A stretch of DNA of 43,711 nt from Nitrosopumilaceae archaeon (GTDB lineage: Archaea > Thermoproteota > Nitrososphaeria > Nitrososphaerales > Nitrosopumilaceae). The position numbers and the translations under genes are program-made. Shown here piece by piece: positions 21,023 to 29,953 of the stretch (position 1 is its first letter; each line of letters starts with the position of its first letter). Where the stretch lies: assembly GCA_030041535.1 (NCBI GenBank), contig JASHNR010000025.1, positions 1 through 43,711 of the forward strand. The letters run 5' to 3'. A model generated the notes under the pieces. The model was not told the DNA's origin and did no database searches. It saw nothing but the letters and a program-made list of their open reading frames with translations.

Positions 21023-22312
21023 ATGAAATTCAAAGAATACCTTTCTAAAATTATTGGGCCTGGTCTGATTAGTGGAGCGGCAGATGATGATCCATCTGGT
21101 ATTGCGACTTACTCACAAGGTGGTGCACAATTTGGTTTAGGTGTATTGTGGTTTGCGTTATTTCAGTATCCTTTGATGACTGCAATTCAGGAGATGTGTG
21201 CAAGAGTAGGCCTTGTCACAGGAAAGGGTATCGTGAGTGTTATAAAGCAGAGATATTCCAAAAAGATGACAATTCCCATTGTCATATTATTACTTGTTGC
21301 AAATACAATAACAATAGGTGCAGACATTGGAGCAATGGGTTCTTCAGTTCAACTAATTGTACCAAACATCCCTTCTGTTTTTATCACTGTCTCTTTTGCC
21401 ACTCTTATTTTATTTACGCAGATCTTCTTTTCATACAAAAGATATGCAAAGATACTAAAATATACTACACTGATTCTTTTCTCATACGTTATTGTATCTA
21501 TCCTAGTAAGTGGGAACTGGGATCAGATAATTCGCTCTACTCTCATACCTCATTTTGAAATGAATGTCACTTTCTTAATGATATTTGTAGCATTCTTTGG
21601 TGCTACAATCTCTCCTTATGCCTTTTTCTGGCAAGCATCTGAGGAAGCAGAAGAAGATGTCCTCAAAAACAAGATAGAGGAAATTGGAAAAGGAAAGCCC
21701 CGAGTAACAAAGAAAGAGATGCGTATCATGAGGGCAGACACTGCTGTAGGAATGGCCTTTTCACAAATAATCATGTGGTTTATCATAATTGCTACAGCAA
21801 ACACTTTGCATGCTAACAATATAACTGACATTCAGAGTGCATCTGATGCTGCAAAAGCATTGGAGCCGTTGGTTCACAACTTTCCAAACGCAGGCAAAAT
21901 AGCAGAGGTTCTTTTTGCATCAGGAATAGTTGGAACAGGGTTACTTGCAATTCCTGTTCTTGCTGGGTCTTCTGCATATGCACTATCTGACGGTCTAGGA
22001 TGGAAAGAAGGTCTTAGTAAAAAATTTGGACAGGCAAAAGGGTTCTACTTGATTATTATCGGATCTACTGTTATTGGGCTGGGGATCAATCTAGTGAACA
22101 TAAATCCAATAGAAGCCTTGGTTTACGCATCAATAATTAGCGGAATAATTGCTATTCCTCTGCTCGTAATGTTGCTGAAGATCTCTAATGATAAAAAAAT
22201 TCTCGGCAGCAAGAAAAATGGGTTCTTGTCAAATGCTCTTGTTTGGATTACTGTTGTAATCATGGGAATATCTACAATTGTGATGTTTATAGCTCCACTT
22301 GTCTGGAAGTAG
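21023..22312 (+). CDS. NRAMP-family divalent metal transporter, divergent motif form
   Basis: A 429-aa protein of about 11 membrane helices. The helix 1 signature is GPGLISGAADDDPSGIATYS (about residues 12-31): the classical DPGN metal site reads DPSG here. The helix 6 region has TISPYAFFWQASEEAEED (about residue 193) in place of the classical MPH motif, so the Met that gives selectivity for transition metals in MntH is missing. The overall fold is NRAMP, but the ion could be Mn2+, Fe2+ or Mg2+; altered selectivity is inferred. ATG start; its promoter is not of the island type. Confidence 0.85.
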   Translation: MKFKEYLSKIIGPGLISGAADDDPSGIATYSQGGAQFGLGVLWFALFQYPLMTAIQEMCARVGLVTGKGIVSVIKQRYSKKMTIPIVILLLVANTITIGADIGAMGSSVQLIVPNIPSVFITVSFATLILFTQIFFSYKRYAKILKYTTLILFSYVIVSILVSGNWDQIIRSTLIPHFEMNVTFLMIFVAFFGATISPYAFFWQASEEAEEDVLKNKIEEIGKGKPRVTKKEMRIMRADTAVGMAFSQIIMWFIIIATANTLHANNITDIQSASDAAKALEPLVHNFPNAGKIAEVLFASGIVGTGLLAIPVLAGSSAYALSDGLGWKEGLSKKFGQAKGFYLIIIGSTVIGLGINLVNINPIEALVYASIISGIIAIPLLVMLLKISNDKKILGSKKNGFLSNALVWITVVIMGISTIVMFIAPLVWK

Positions 22313-22354
22313 TCATTTTCTTGATTGTTTCGTATTTTACACAAGAAAACATAG

Positions 22355-22909
22355 TCACTCTACAATCTTTAGCGTGTCCGATGCAGTAATTATTCCAACA
22401 ATCTTACTTTGTTTTGAGACAAGAACGCATTTTGAATATCTTATCAGCGAGACCAATGTCTTGACTGGCGTGTTATAATCTACAATGGGCGGGCGAGGAT
22501 CCATTATCTCTGACAATCTTATCTTCTTTCTTTGTGTCTCATCGTTGTCAATAAGATGCTTTACTATGCCGTCCTCTGTTACTACGCCTACCACCTCGCT
22601 TCCTTCAAAAACTGGAACTTGACTAATGGACAAGTCTTGCATTTTTTTTATTGCGTCATTTAAGGTGTCATTTGTCTTTAGCTTTACAATCTCTTTACTA
22701 CAAATGTCGCCTGCTTTCATTGATGACTGGCTTTCAAGTGACCACAAGACCTCAAATATTTTTCTTGCAGTAGCATAGCTTGGCTGACATCTTCCTGACT
22801 CGATTTGGTTTATCATGGAAGTGCTAACCCCTGTAAGGGAGGCAAGCTTTTGCTGCGTCAATCCTATTTTCTGTCTTGCTTGCTTTATGGATTCAAGTCT
22901 AGGTAGCAT
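22355..22909 (-). CDS. XRE-type HTH regulator with a CBS pair
   Basis: A 184-aa protein. Residues about 8-60 are an XRE-type helix-turn-helix (IKQARQKIGLTQQKLASLTGVSTSMINQIESGRCQPSY). Residues about 66-183 are a CBS pair (CSKEIVKLKTNDTLNDAI ... EVVGVVTEDGIV, then IMDPRPPIVDYNTPVKTLV ... KIVGIITASDTL). This is a known archaeal architecture, presumed to bind DNA in response to adenine nucleotides. Its ATG directly follows the ppdK stop (TAGATG), so it is made with that enzyme, whose reaction interconverts ATP and AMP. Confidence 0.92.
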   Translation of the reverse strand: MLPRLESIKQARQKIGLTQQKLASLTGVSTSMINQIESGRCQPSYATARKIFEVLWSLESQSSMKAGDICSKEIVKLKTNDTLNDAIKKMQDLSISQVPVFEGSEVVGVVTEDGIVKHLIDNDETQRKKIRLSEIMDPRPPIVDYNTPVKTLVSLIRYSKCVLVSKQSKIVGIITASDTLKIVE

Positions 22910-25588
22910 CTATCTGTCACGTACCACTTTTTTTGAAGATTTTTTTGAATTTTCAAGAGCTGCTTGTGCTGCTGCTAGAATTGCTATTGGAACCCTGTGA
23001 GCTGATGCACTCACGTATGTTAATCTGGCCGTGTTGCAAAACTTGATTGAGCGAGGATCTCCTCCATGTTCACCACAAACTCCTATCTCAAGATTAGGTT
23101 TTACCTCTCTGCCTCTTGATATTGCAATCTGCATTAGGTTTCCTACTCCATTGACATCTAGTGACTGGAATGGATTTTCAGTCATTACGTCTTTTTCAAA
23201 ATACTCTGGAAGGAATTTTCCCTCTGCATCTTCTCTGCTAAAACTAAATACCGCCTGAGTAAGGTCGTTTGTTCCAAAGCTAAAGAACTCGGCTGCCCGT
23301 GCAAGCTCATCTGATGTCAGACAAGCTCTGACAACTTCCATCATTGTGCCAAAATTCATTTTCAGTTTGACTTTGAACTTTGATTCGACGTCTGATTTTA
23401 TGGAATCGTATATTTTTTTGATATATTTTAATTCGTTTATACTTCCAACCTGTGGAATCATTATTTGTGGATGGACGTCTATTTTTTCAATTTGAAGTTC
23501 TGCTGCCGCTTCGCATATGGCTCTAATTTGCATTTCATATATTTCAGGGTAAGTGATGCCAACTCTTACTCCTCGATGGCCCATCATTGGGTTTACCTCT
23601 GCCAACTCCTTTGCTCTGTCAAATATTTTCTGGGTTTGAATTATTTGCTCTGGTGTACCTTGTTTTTCTAGAGAATGTATTTTGTTTATTAGTTCTTCAG
23701 TATTTGGAAGAAATTCATGTAACGGTGGGTCTAGGAGCCTGATTGTTACATGGTATCCTTGCATTATTTTGAGAATTTCCTTAAAATCTTGTTTTTGTAA
23801 TATGTGAAGCTTCTCCAAGACTGATTTTCTTTCCGGTACTGTCTTTGTCATTATCATCTCTACAAAGACTGCGAGTCTATCACGCGCATTGAACATTCTC
23901 TCTGTCCTGCACAATCCAATACCTTTTGCACCATAGGTACGGGCAAGTTTTGCAGCTTCTGGAGTATCAGCGTTGGCTCGTACGCCCAGTGTTTTGAATT
24001 TTTCAGACCATTCTAGTATGGTTCTAAAGTCATTAGTTAGTTTTGGCTCAACTGTGGGTATCTCACCTGTGTAAACATCCCCCGTACTTCCATCTACCGT
24101 TATAGTCTCACCCTCGCCAACAGCCTTGCCGTCAACAAAGAATTGTTTTGCAGAATAATCTATTTTGATATCGGAACACCCGACAATGCATGGTTTTCCC
24201 ATCCCCCTTGCTACCACAGCTGCATGAGACGTCTTTCCTCCTCTGCTTGTCAGGATCCCTGCTGAAGAAAAAAATGCCGGCACGTCTTCTGGCTTGGTCT
24301 CTTCTCTAACAAGAATGACTTTGGTTCCATTTTCTCCAATGCTTACTGCTCTTTTTACATCAAATATGACAATGCCAGATGCAGCACCTGGAGATGCCGG
24401 TATGCCTTTTGTTATAGAATTTAATCTCTTGGCTGCCTCTGTGTCTATAGTTCTATGTAGAATTTGATCTAGATCTTCAGGATGCAGACGGAGAATGGCT
24501 CTTTCTTTTGATATCATTTTTTCTTTTACCATTGAAACAGATGTTTTAATCATTCCAGCTGTATTCATTTTAGCAGAGCGAGTCTGCAATAGGTAGAACT
24601 TTCCTTTCTCTACCGTAAACTCGATGTCCTGGGGTTCCTTGAAATGCCTTTCAAGCTTGTTACAAGTGCTGAGCAATTGCTTGTACGTTGAGGGCATCTC
24701 TTTTGACATGTGGTCTATTGGCTGTGGCGTTCTGATACCCGCAACAACATCTTCTCCTTGAGCATTAATCAGGTATTCTCCGAAGATCTTTTTTGAACCA
24801 TCTGAAGGATCGCGCGTAAAGACCACTCCTGTTGCGCTGTCGCTTCCCATGTTGCCAAACACCATTGTGACAACATTTACTGCAGTTCCACTTGCAGCAT
24901 CTTTTGAAATTTTATATTTTTCTCTATATACTACGGCTCTTTCACCCATCCAGCTTTTGAAGACTGCCTCGATTGCAAGCTCAAGTTGTTTGTATGGGTC
25001 ATCTGGAAAATGTTTTCCTGCATGTTCTTGACAAATTGCCTTGTACTGTGACACTATTTTTCTTAGTGATTCTTCATTTAATTCGTAATCGTGTTGCACA
25101 TTTTGTTCCTTTTTTATGTCATGCAAGACACTTTCAAATTTCTTATCATCTACCCCGAAGACCACTTTTCCAAACAGTTGGACAAATCTTCTATAGGAAT
25201 CAAGTGCAAATCTTGGATTCTTGCTTGAATTGCCAAGTCCTAAAACAGTCTTATCGTTTAATCCTAAATTAAGAATCGTATCCATCATGCCTGGCATTGA
25301 TACTGGGGCACCTGATCTGACAGATACTAGAAGGGGATTCTTCTCAGAGCCAAATTTCTTGCCTGTTTTCCTCTCAATTTTTTGAATGTTTTTTTTTACA
25401 TCACGCATGAGATTCTTTGGCAGTTTCTTGTTGTTATTGTAATATCTGGTACAAACCTCTGTCGTAATGGTAAAGCCTGGAGGTACTGCAAGCCCGAGCC
25501 TTGTCATCTCCATCAGGCCTGCACCCTTGCCGCCGAACAATTTTTTGTTCTTGCCATCACCTTCGTTGAAAAAATAGACAGACTTCAC
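22910..25588 (-). CDS. ppdK: pyruvate, phosphate dikinase
   Basis: An 892-aa enzyme: reversible pyruvate + ATP + Pi to phosphoenolpyruvate + AMP + PPi, the gluconeogenic entry in these archaea. The N-terminal ATP-grasp domain carries KNPLLVSVRSGAPVSMPGMMDT, the central phosphohistidine domain has TSRGGKTSHAAVVARGMGKPC with catalytic His (about residue 454), and the C-terminal TIM-barrel has the PEP-binding region ending in IGVCGEHGGDP (catalytic Cys, about residue 835). Length is normal. GTG start, 26 nt after the tpiA stop; zero-gap with the downstream XRE-CBS regulator. The operon joins PEP formation and triose metabolism. Confidence 0.97.
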   Translation of the reverse strand: MKSVYFFNEGDGKNKKLFGGKGAGLMEMTRLGLAVPPGFTITTEVCTRYYNNNKKLPKNLMRDVKKNIQKIERKTGKKFGSEKNPLLVSVRSGAPVSMPGMMDTILNLGLNDKTVLGLGNSSKNPRFALDSYRRFVQLFGKVVFGVDDKKFESVLHDIKKEQNVQHDYELNEESLRKIVSQYKAICQEHAGKHFPDDPYKQLELAIEAVFKSWMGERAVVYREKYKISKDAASGTAVNVVTMVFGNMGSDSATGVVFTRDPSDGSKKIFGEYLINAQGEDVVAGIRTPQPIDHMSKEMPSTYKQLLSTCNKLERHFKEPQDIEFTVEKGKFYLLQTRSAKMNTAGMIKTSVSMVKEKMISKERAILRLHPEDLDQILHRTIDTEAAKRLNSITKGIPASPGAASGIVIFDVKRAVSIGENGTKVILVREETKPEDVPAFFSSAGILTSRGGKTSHAAVVARGMGKPCIVGCSDIKIDYSAKQFFVDGKAVGEGETITVDGSTGDVYTGEIPTVEPKLTNDFRTILEWSEKFKTLGVRANADTPEAAKLARTYGAKGIGLCRTERMFNARDRLAVFVEMIMTKTVPERKSVLEKLHILQKQDFKEILKIMQGYHVTIRLLDPPLHEFLPNTEELINKIHSLEKQGTPEQIIQTQKIFDRAKELAEVNPMMGHRGVRVGITYPEIYEMQIRAICEAAAELQIEKIDVHPQIMIPQVGSINELKYIKKIYDSIKSDVESKFKVKLKMNFGTMMEVVRACLTSDELARAAEFFSFGTNDLTQAVFSFSREDAEGKFLPEYFEKDVMTENPFQSLDVNGVGNLMQIAISRGREVKPNLEIGVCGEHGGDPRSIKFCNTARLTYVSASAHRVPIAILAAAQAALENSKKSSKKVVRDR

Positions 25589-25614
25589 ACAGGAACTCTA
25601 TTTATCGTGGCATA

Positions 25615-26286
25615 TCAAATTTTTCTGCTTTTTGTGAAGGCCCAAGCAAAGTCATCTATTGTTTTCTCCCAATTCTTGGCCTTGACTATGCCGCTTGCTA
25701 CCAAGATACCATGCGCTCCAAGCTCAAGCGCTTTTGCCACATCATCTCCTGTGACAATGCCTGCGCCGCAAAGTAGTCGAGTGGAATTTTTTGCATCTTT
25801 GACTGCCTTGACTGAATTTGTTATGATCTCAGGTTTCTCCCTTGATACTGCTTTGCCACTTCCTATCAGCTCAGGTGGCTCTATTGCGATATAATCTGGA
25901 TTTAATTTTGCATATTTTTTTGCCTCACTTACATTTTTTACACATATTACAGATATCATCTTCAAGCTCTTCAGTCTTGAAACTATCTGTTCAATATCTT
26001 TACTTGCAATCCTGTGCTCGCTGTGATTGATTAATGAGCCGCTAACTCTGGATTTTTTTAAAAGCTCTGGGACAATAAACCCTGTCGTACTGCCAACTTT
26101 TGAGGTATCTACATGTTGAGAAAATACTGTAATTGGAATCTTGACTACTTCAGAGATTAGGTGTTGTGGAGGGCACACAATGATTTTGATTTTGTGTTTT
26201 TTGGCAATCTTTGATGCAGCTTTTGCCAATCGTAATGAATTGTCTGCTGAAATCTCTTCATAATTTTTAAAGTTAATTATGAACAA
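25615..26286 (-). CDS. tpiA: triosephosphate isomerase (archaeal type)
   Basis: About 223 aa. Interconverts dihydroxyacetone phosphate and glyceraldehyde 3-phosphate. Catalytic Lys is in FIINFKNYEE at the N terminus, catalytic His in LINHSEHR, and catalytic Glu in IAIEPPELIGSG; the phosphate loop is LCGAGIVTGDD. The longest ORF starts at ATG 26361 and adds 25 residues before FIINFKNY, which the family does not have. The in-frame TTG at 26286 gives the usual MFIINFKNYEE start and the short (about 225 aa) length of archaeal enzymes, so it is preferred. First gene of the tpiA-ppdK-regulator operon. Confidence 0.93.
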   Translation of the reverse strand: MFIINFKNYEEISADNSLRLAKAASKIAKKHKIKIIVCPPQHLISEVVKIPITVFSQHVDTSKVGSTTGFIVPELLKKSRVSGSLINHSEHRIASKDIEQIVSRLKSLKMISVICVKNVSEAKKYAKLNPDYIAIEPPELIGSGKAVSREKPEIITNSVKAVKDAKNSTRLLCGAGIVTGDDVAKALELGAHGILVASGIVKAKNWEKTIDDFAWAFTKSRKI

Positions 26287-26412
26287 TATGCTTTCAGCTA
26301 AATTCGTTGTTGCCTCTATATCAAGAGTTCCTTGTATGAATGCTAGGATAAAATTAAACATGATTTCGTTTTTTGAAAATTCTTATAGGATGGAAGAAAG
26401 AAAAGAAACTTC

Positions 26413-26712
26413 ATGAGAAGTGAGTCGTTTTTACTCTTGGAACAACTTCAAGGTCTGGTATCAAATGCTAAATCTTTAGGATATCATGATGACGATCTTG
26501 TAAAGTTGACCTTCAAAAAAATACTTGAAAGCGGTGACACTTATAGTATCACGGAATTGGAAAATTGGTTTGTCAGTAAAGTAAACGGTGTTGACCGATC
26601 AGTAATTGACAGAGTGCTCAATATGGCACATTACCAGAAGTCAAAATTTGAGGCAAATAACAAGTTTAGGATAGTGTCAGATGGCAACGACTGTGGTTGC
26701 GGAAGTCATTGA
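26413..26712 (+). CDS. uncharacterised 99-aa protein with CGCG end
   Basis: Helical protein (LLLEQLQGLVSNAKSLGY, LVKLTFKKILESG, SITELENWFVSKV, VIDRVLNMAHYQK) ending in NDCGCGSH, a possible metal-binding tail. No known domain is recognised. It is divergent from tpiA, with TATA-like CTTATAGG about 30 nt before the ATG, and its stop codon is directly adjacent to the stop of the convergent eL40 gene. It belongs to the short conserved-looking genes of this lineage; function unknown. Confidence 0.7.
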   Translation: MRSESFLLLEQLQGLVSNAKSLGYHDDDLVKLTFKKILESGDTYSITELENWFVSKVNGVDRSVIDRVLNMAHYQKSKFEANNKFRIVSDGNDCGCGSH

Positions 26713-26880
26713 TTACTTCTTTATGCCAAGTGTTCTGTTCTTTAGCCTCAGGTAAGGGTTGTGACACTTGCGACATCTTGTAGATGACATTGAATTTTTG
26801 GCACCACATGAGAAGCAGACCTTAAAGTAAAGTCTTGCCTTTTGGGCAATCTGTTTTTTTAATGGGTCTGTAATTGGCAT
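26713..26880 (-). CDS. rpl40e: large-subunit ribosomal protein eL40
   Basis: A 55-aa protein: MPITDPLKKQIAQKARLYFK, then a zinc ribbon (VCFSCGAKNS ... TRCRKCHN, two CxxC pairs) and basic tail YLRLKNRTLGIKK. This is the archaeal form of eL40, which lacks the ubiquitin fusion of eukaryotes. All four zinc Cys are present. It lies 25 nt downstream of sucD on the same strand with no obvious promoter of its own, so it is probably the third gene of the sucC-sucD transcript. Confidence 0.95.
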   Translation of the reverse strand: MPITDPLKKQIAQKARLYFKVCFSCGAKNSMSSTRCRKCHNPYLRLKNRTLGIKK

Positions 26881-26905
26881 TTCTATTTTTCATCCTATTT
26901 GTCTG

Positions 26906-27826
26906 CTATTTGTTTCTACCCTTTTCTAACTTTCCTGCAAGTAGCATTGGTACTTCGGCAGGTCTCTTGGCAACAGGTACGTTTGCCTTGGCATACATGG
27001 ATACTTTGGACTCTGCTGACCCATATGTTCCATAAATTATGGCCCCTGCATGACCCATCCTCTTCTCTTTTGGAGCTGCGCGTCCTGCAATGTATGCTAC
27101 AACAGGCTTGTCAAACTTGGTATCAATAATATGCTGAGCTAGCATCTCTTCGGCATCGCCACCTATCTCTCCTACAACAACTACGCCGTCTATGTTGGCT
27201 CCACTTCGAATTGTGTCAAATGCCTGTATCAGGGGTGATCCATTAATGGGGTCTCCACCTATTCCAAAACAGATGCTCTGACCAAAATTTGCAAGTGAGA
27301 GATTGTTAGATACTTCATACATGAGAGTACCACTTCGTGAAAGCACGGCTATTCTTCCAGGCTTGAATGGAGATGCTGGCATGATTCCAATCTTGATAAT
27401 TCCGGGTATTATCACTCCAGGGGTATTTGGCCCAACCACTATTGCATCATTCTTTTTTGACAATTCTACTACTGCTAATGCATCTTTTATCGGTACATGT
27501 TCTGGAATTGCAATTAACAATTTGATTCCAGCCTCAAGTGCTTCAACTGCGGCGCTGAGGAAAAACTTTGCAGGAACAAAGATTATTGAAATTTTTGCAC
27601 CAGTTGCACCTACTGCCTCTTTCATGTTTTCATAAATTGGAACTCCTTCAAACTTTTGTCCGCCTTTTCCAGGAGTAACTCCGGCAACTATGTTTGTGCC
27701 ATATGCCAGCATTTGCTGTGTATGCAACGATCCAAATTTTCCAGTAATTCCCTGCACAATCACTGGCTTTTTCTTGTAGTCTTTTTCTCCTTCCTTGCCA
27801 ATTAATAGTTCAAAAAGATCAGCCAT
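26906..27826 (-). CDS. sucD: succinyl-CoA synthetase alpha subunit
   Basis: A 306-aa subunit with an N-terminal CoA-binding Rossmann domain (VQGITGKFGSLHTQQMLAYG, VAGVTPGKGG) and the ligase domain containing the phosphorylated His in RMGHAGAI. With SucC it forms succinate + CoA + ATP from succinyl-CoA, or the reverse. Its start overlaps the sucC stop by 8 nt, implying translational coupling. In ammonia-oxidising archaea this would serve the incomplete TCA cycle linked to carbon fixation, which is general knowledge rather than read here. Confidence 0.96.
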   Translation of the reverse strand: MADLFELLIGKEGEKDYKKKPVIVQGITGKFGSLHTQQMLAYGTNIVAGVTPGKGGQKFEGVPIYENMKEAVGATGAKISIIFVPAKFFLSAAVEALEAGIKLLIAIPEHVPIKDALAVVELSKKNDAIVVGPNTPGVIIPGIIKIGIMPASPFKPGRIAVLSRSGTLMYEVSNNLSLANFGQSICFGIGGDPINGSPLIQAFDTIRSGANIDGVVVVGEIGGDAEEMLAQHIIDTKFDKPVVAYIAGRAAPKEKRMGHAGAIIYGTYGSAESKVSMYAKANVPVAKRPAEVPMLLAGKLEKGRNK

Positions 27827-28931
27827 TTTTATTTACCTCGATTACTGCTGCATTTATTGCTTCTTCAATGGTATCGAACATTTTTGTTCTAGAGCCCTTC
27901 AGCATCTCTTTTGATTTATCTGCCTCTGCACCTGACATTCTTGCAAAGACTGGCACGTCGACCAGTTTGGCATCATATGCTTTGATAAAGGCGGTTGCAA
28001 CAGTTGTTGTTTTGACAATGCCGCCATAAAGATTTACAAGTATGCCTCTGACTTTTTTCATTTTACTAATAAGAGTAAGTGCTTCATACACTGTATCAGT
28101 TGTTGCTCCTCCACCAACATCAAGAAAACATGCTGCCTTTCCTCCGTTATCAGATAGCATGTCTAATGTAGACATGACAAGACCTGCTCCATTGCCCACT
28201 ACGGCAATGTTGCCATCAAGCTCAACTAGTGAAAAGCCGCTTTTTTCAGCACGCTCCTCAAGTTCTGAAACTTCTTGGAATTTGCGTAACTCATCATGTC
28301 TGAACATGGAATTGTCATCAATTATCATTTTGCCATCTAATGCAACAAGTGAATCATCCTTTAACACTGCAAGAGGGTTGATTTCAGCCAACTCTGCTTC
28401 CTTTTCTACTGTAACTTTGGATAATCTTTGAAGTATGTCAACAAATTGTGCCAGTGCCTTGTCCTTTAGTCCCATTTCTTTACCGATTTCTTCTGCGACT
28501 TTTGCGTCAACCATTCCTAATCCTACTTCGTGTATTATCTGGTTCTTGACAGCCTCTATCTCTACTCCTCCTTCTGATGAGGATATTACTGTGTAACACC
28601 TCTTACTTCTGTTCAAAAACAATGAAAGGTAAAGTTCTTTTTTAATATCGGCCATTTTTTCAAGTAGGATTGCCCTTGTTTTTTCACCCTTGACTACTTT
28701 TTGCATGATCTCTGGATATTTTAATTCAAACTCGTCTGCATTGTGGCACTTTTGAATGGCTCCTGCTTTTCCTCTTCCGCCCACTGCCATCTGTGCCTTG
28801 ATCACAAATGGAAAACCAAGTTCTGAGGCTTCTTTTCTACCTTGTTCTATGGTAGTAGATGTCAATCCTTTAGGAATTGGGATTCCGTAATCTGCAAATA
28901 ATGACTTGGCTTGATATTCAAGTAAACGCAT
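27819..28931 (-). CDS. sucC: succinyl-CoA synthetase beta subunit
   Basis: A 370-aa subunit: ATP-grasp domain at residues 1-225 (LLEYQAKSLFADYGIPIPKG, VIKAQMAVGGRGKAG, ALAEINPL-type AELAEINPLAVL) and a C-terminal CoA-ligase domain (CFLDVGGGATTDTVYEAL, GILVNLYGGIVKT). Nucleotide specificity (ATP or GTP) is not decided by what I can see. ATG 28931 has a TATA-like TTATAAAG about 25 nt upstream, so it is leaderless. First gene of sucC-sucD-eL40. Confidence 0.96.
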   Translation of the reverse strand: MRLLEYQAKSLFADYGIPIPKGLTSTTIEQGRKEASELGFPFVIKAQMAVGGRGKAGAIQKCHNADEFELKYPEIMQKVVKGEKTRAILLEKMADIKKELYLSLFLNRSKRCYTVISSSEGGVEIEAVKNQIIHEVGLGMVDAKVAEEIGKEMGLKDKALAQFVDILQRLSKVTVEKEAELAEINPLAVLKDDSLVALDGKMIIDDNSMFRHDELRKFQEVSELEERAEKSGFSLVELDGNIAVVGNGAGLVMSTLDMLSDNGGKAACFLDVGGGATTDTVYEALTLISKMKKVRGILVNLYGGIVKTTTVATAFIKAYDAKLVDVPVFARMSGAEADKSKEMLKGSRTKMFDTIEEAINAAVIEVNKNG

Positions 28932-29218
28932 GGAAAGATTTCATTTTTATGGTCTTTATAATCTGTATGTAAAGTCCTGTCGATATTGCACCCACCAAAT
29001 CCAATAATGGCAGGTTCTGTCTCTTGTCTTGGTTCAGTTTGATTATCCGTCTTATTTTTTGATACTGTTTTGTATTGTAAAATATTTGCCTGACCGTTTT
29101 TTTTGACTTGTTGTTGTATCTACCTTGGATTTGATGCATCAATGTTTGTTGTAGTATATCATAAGACTAGAATTTTATGATAAGGAGAGTTAAAAATAGC
29201 ATAATTTGATTTAGTAAT

Positions 29219-29280
29219 GTTTTGGAGTAAAAGACCAGGCAAGAGGGTGTCCTAACGGGCACTCGGTCGTACTCCAAAAC
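29219..29280 (+). ncRNA. candidate structured non-coding RNA
   Basis: A 62-nt element that folds into one long arm: a perfect 11-bp base helix (29219-29229 with 29270-29280), a 3/1 internal loop (AAA/G), a 4-bp helix GACC/GGTC (29233-29236 with 29265-29268), an eight-nt bulge AGGCAAGA, an 8-bp helix with two G-U pairs (29245-29252 with 29257-29264) and a TAAC tetraloop. A TATA-like GTTAAAAAT is centred about 26 nt upstream, so transcription would start at the first paired base. A T-rich run (TTCTTAGTTTTA) follows the 3' end. It does not match tRNA, C/D, H/ACA or a riboswitch class I know. The strand is inferred from the promoter. Confidence 0.55.
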
Positions 29281-29462
29281 ACTTACAATTCTTAGTTTTA
29301 TGAGCCAATCAAGATGAAATAAACATACCGTTGAGATTAAATTTTGTTGTTTTTTACAAATTTATAAACTTTTTACAACATTTCTATAGTTTATCTCGCG
29401 CTCAATTCTAATAATCTACACATTTGATATAAAACAAAAACCACATTGAACAGGTCCAATGC
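29281..29462. other. AT-rich intergenic stretch
   Basis: No gene seen. It contains the T-rich end after the RNA candidate and the promoter of gene 29463 (TATA-like GATATAAAAC about 25-30 nt before the ATG). The other side, 28932-29218, is likewise without a supported gene; a minus-strand ORF of 74 codons at 28918-29142 overlaps the sucC promoter and is not credible. Confidence 0.4.
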
Positions 29463-29831
29463 ATGAAAATACCGGAATTCTGCGATCTGATACTTTCCGT
29501 GGATAAAAAAATTCGCTACGTCGGGGTGTATCATAACGAGAATGTATATCATAAATTACAAAAAAATGTAAAAAGCTATTTTACAAATGAGGAAAGTATG
29601 ATATCGGTAAAGACTGAGGTTGCAAGGGCATCCATGCGCAGATACATGGTAGAAAAATTAGGCGAACCCATATTTTCAATTACTAAATATCCGAAAGTTA
29701 CCCTGGTAACTTTGTATTGTATGGTGACAAATCTTGTATTGTTAAGTATCGAACCTGATGTAAATCCTGATGATGTAATAAACAAAGTATTGGGCATGAT
29801 AAAAACACATGGCGATTCATTAGAACCATAG
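29463..29831 (+). CDS. DUF6659-like (roadblock/profilin-like) protein
   Basis: A 122-aa protein with the layout of gene 3938: helix FCDLILSVDKKIRYVGVYH, a middle helical segment with ARASMRRYMVEKLGEPIFSI, then hydrophobic strands KVTLVTLYCMVTNLVLLSIE and a closing helix (DVINKVLGMIK). This fits the archaeal DUF6659 family better than its paralog does. Molecular role unknown; these small folds often form dimers that sense or scaffold. Leaderless by TATA spacing. It lacks the inverted-repeat element that precedes 3938. Confidence 0.75.
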   Translation: MKIPEFCDLILSVDKKIRYVGVYHNENVYHKLQKNVKSYFTNEESMISVKTEVARASMRRYMVEKLGEPIFSITKYPKVTLVTLYCMVTNLVLLSIEPDVNPDDVINKVLGMIKTHGDSLEP

Positions 29832-29953
29832 TGCATCTACAGGCAATCCATTGCAATTTTGGAAAACACAGAGTGTTTCACAATGAACGAACACAGTCTT
29901 TTCAATAGGTATCACGTAATTACCGATGTAAGTTGTAGATTCTTACCAAGGCG

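Noticed and set aside
25382-25894. 170-codon plus-strand ORF
   Set aside because: Lies across the ppdK-tpiA junction on the opposite strand with no supporting features.
28918-29142. 74-codon minus-strand ORF upstream of sucC
   Set aside because: Overlaps the sucC promoter and start, with no domain and no promoter of its own at the right distance.
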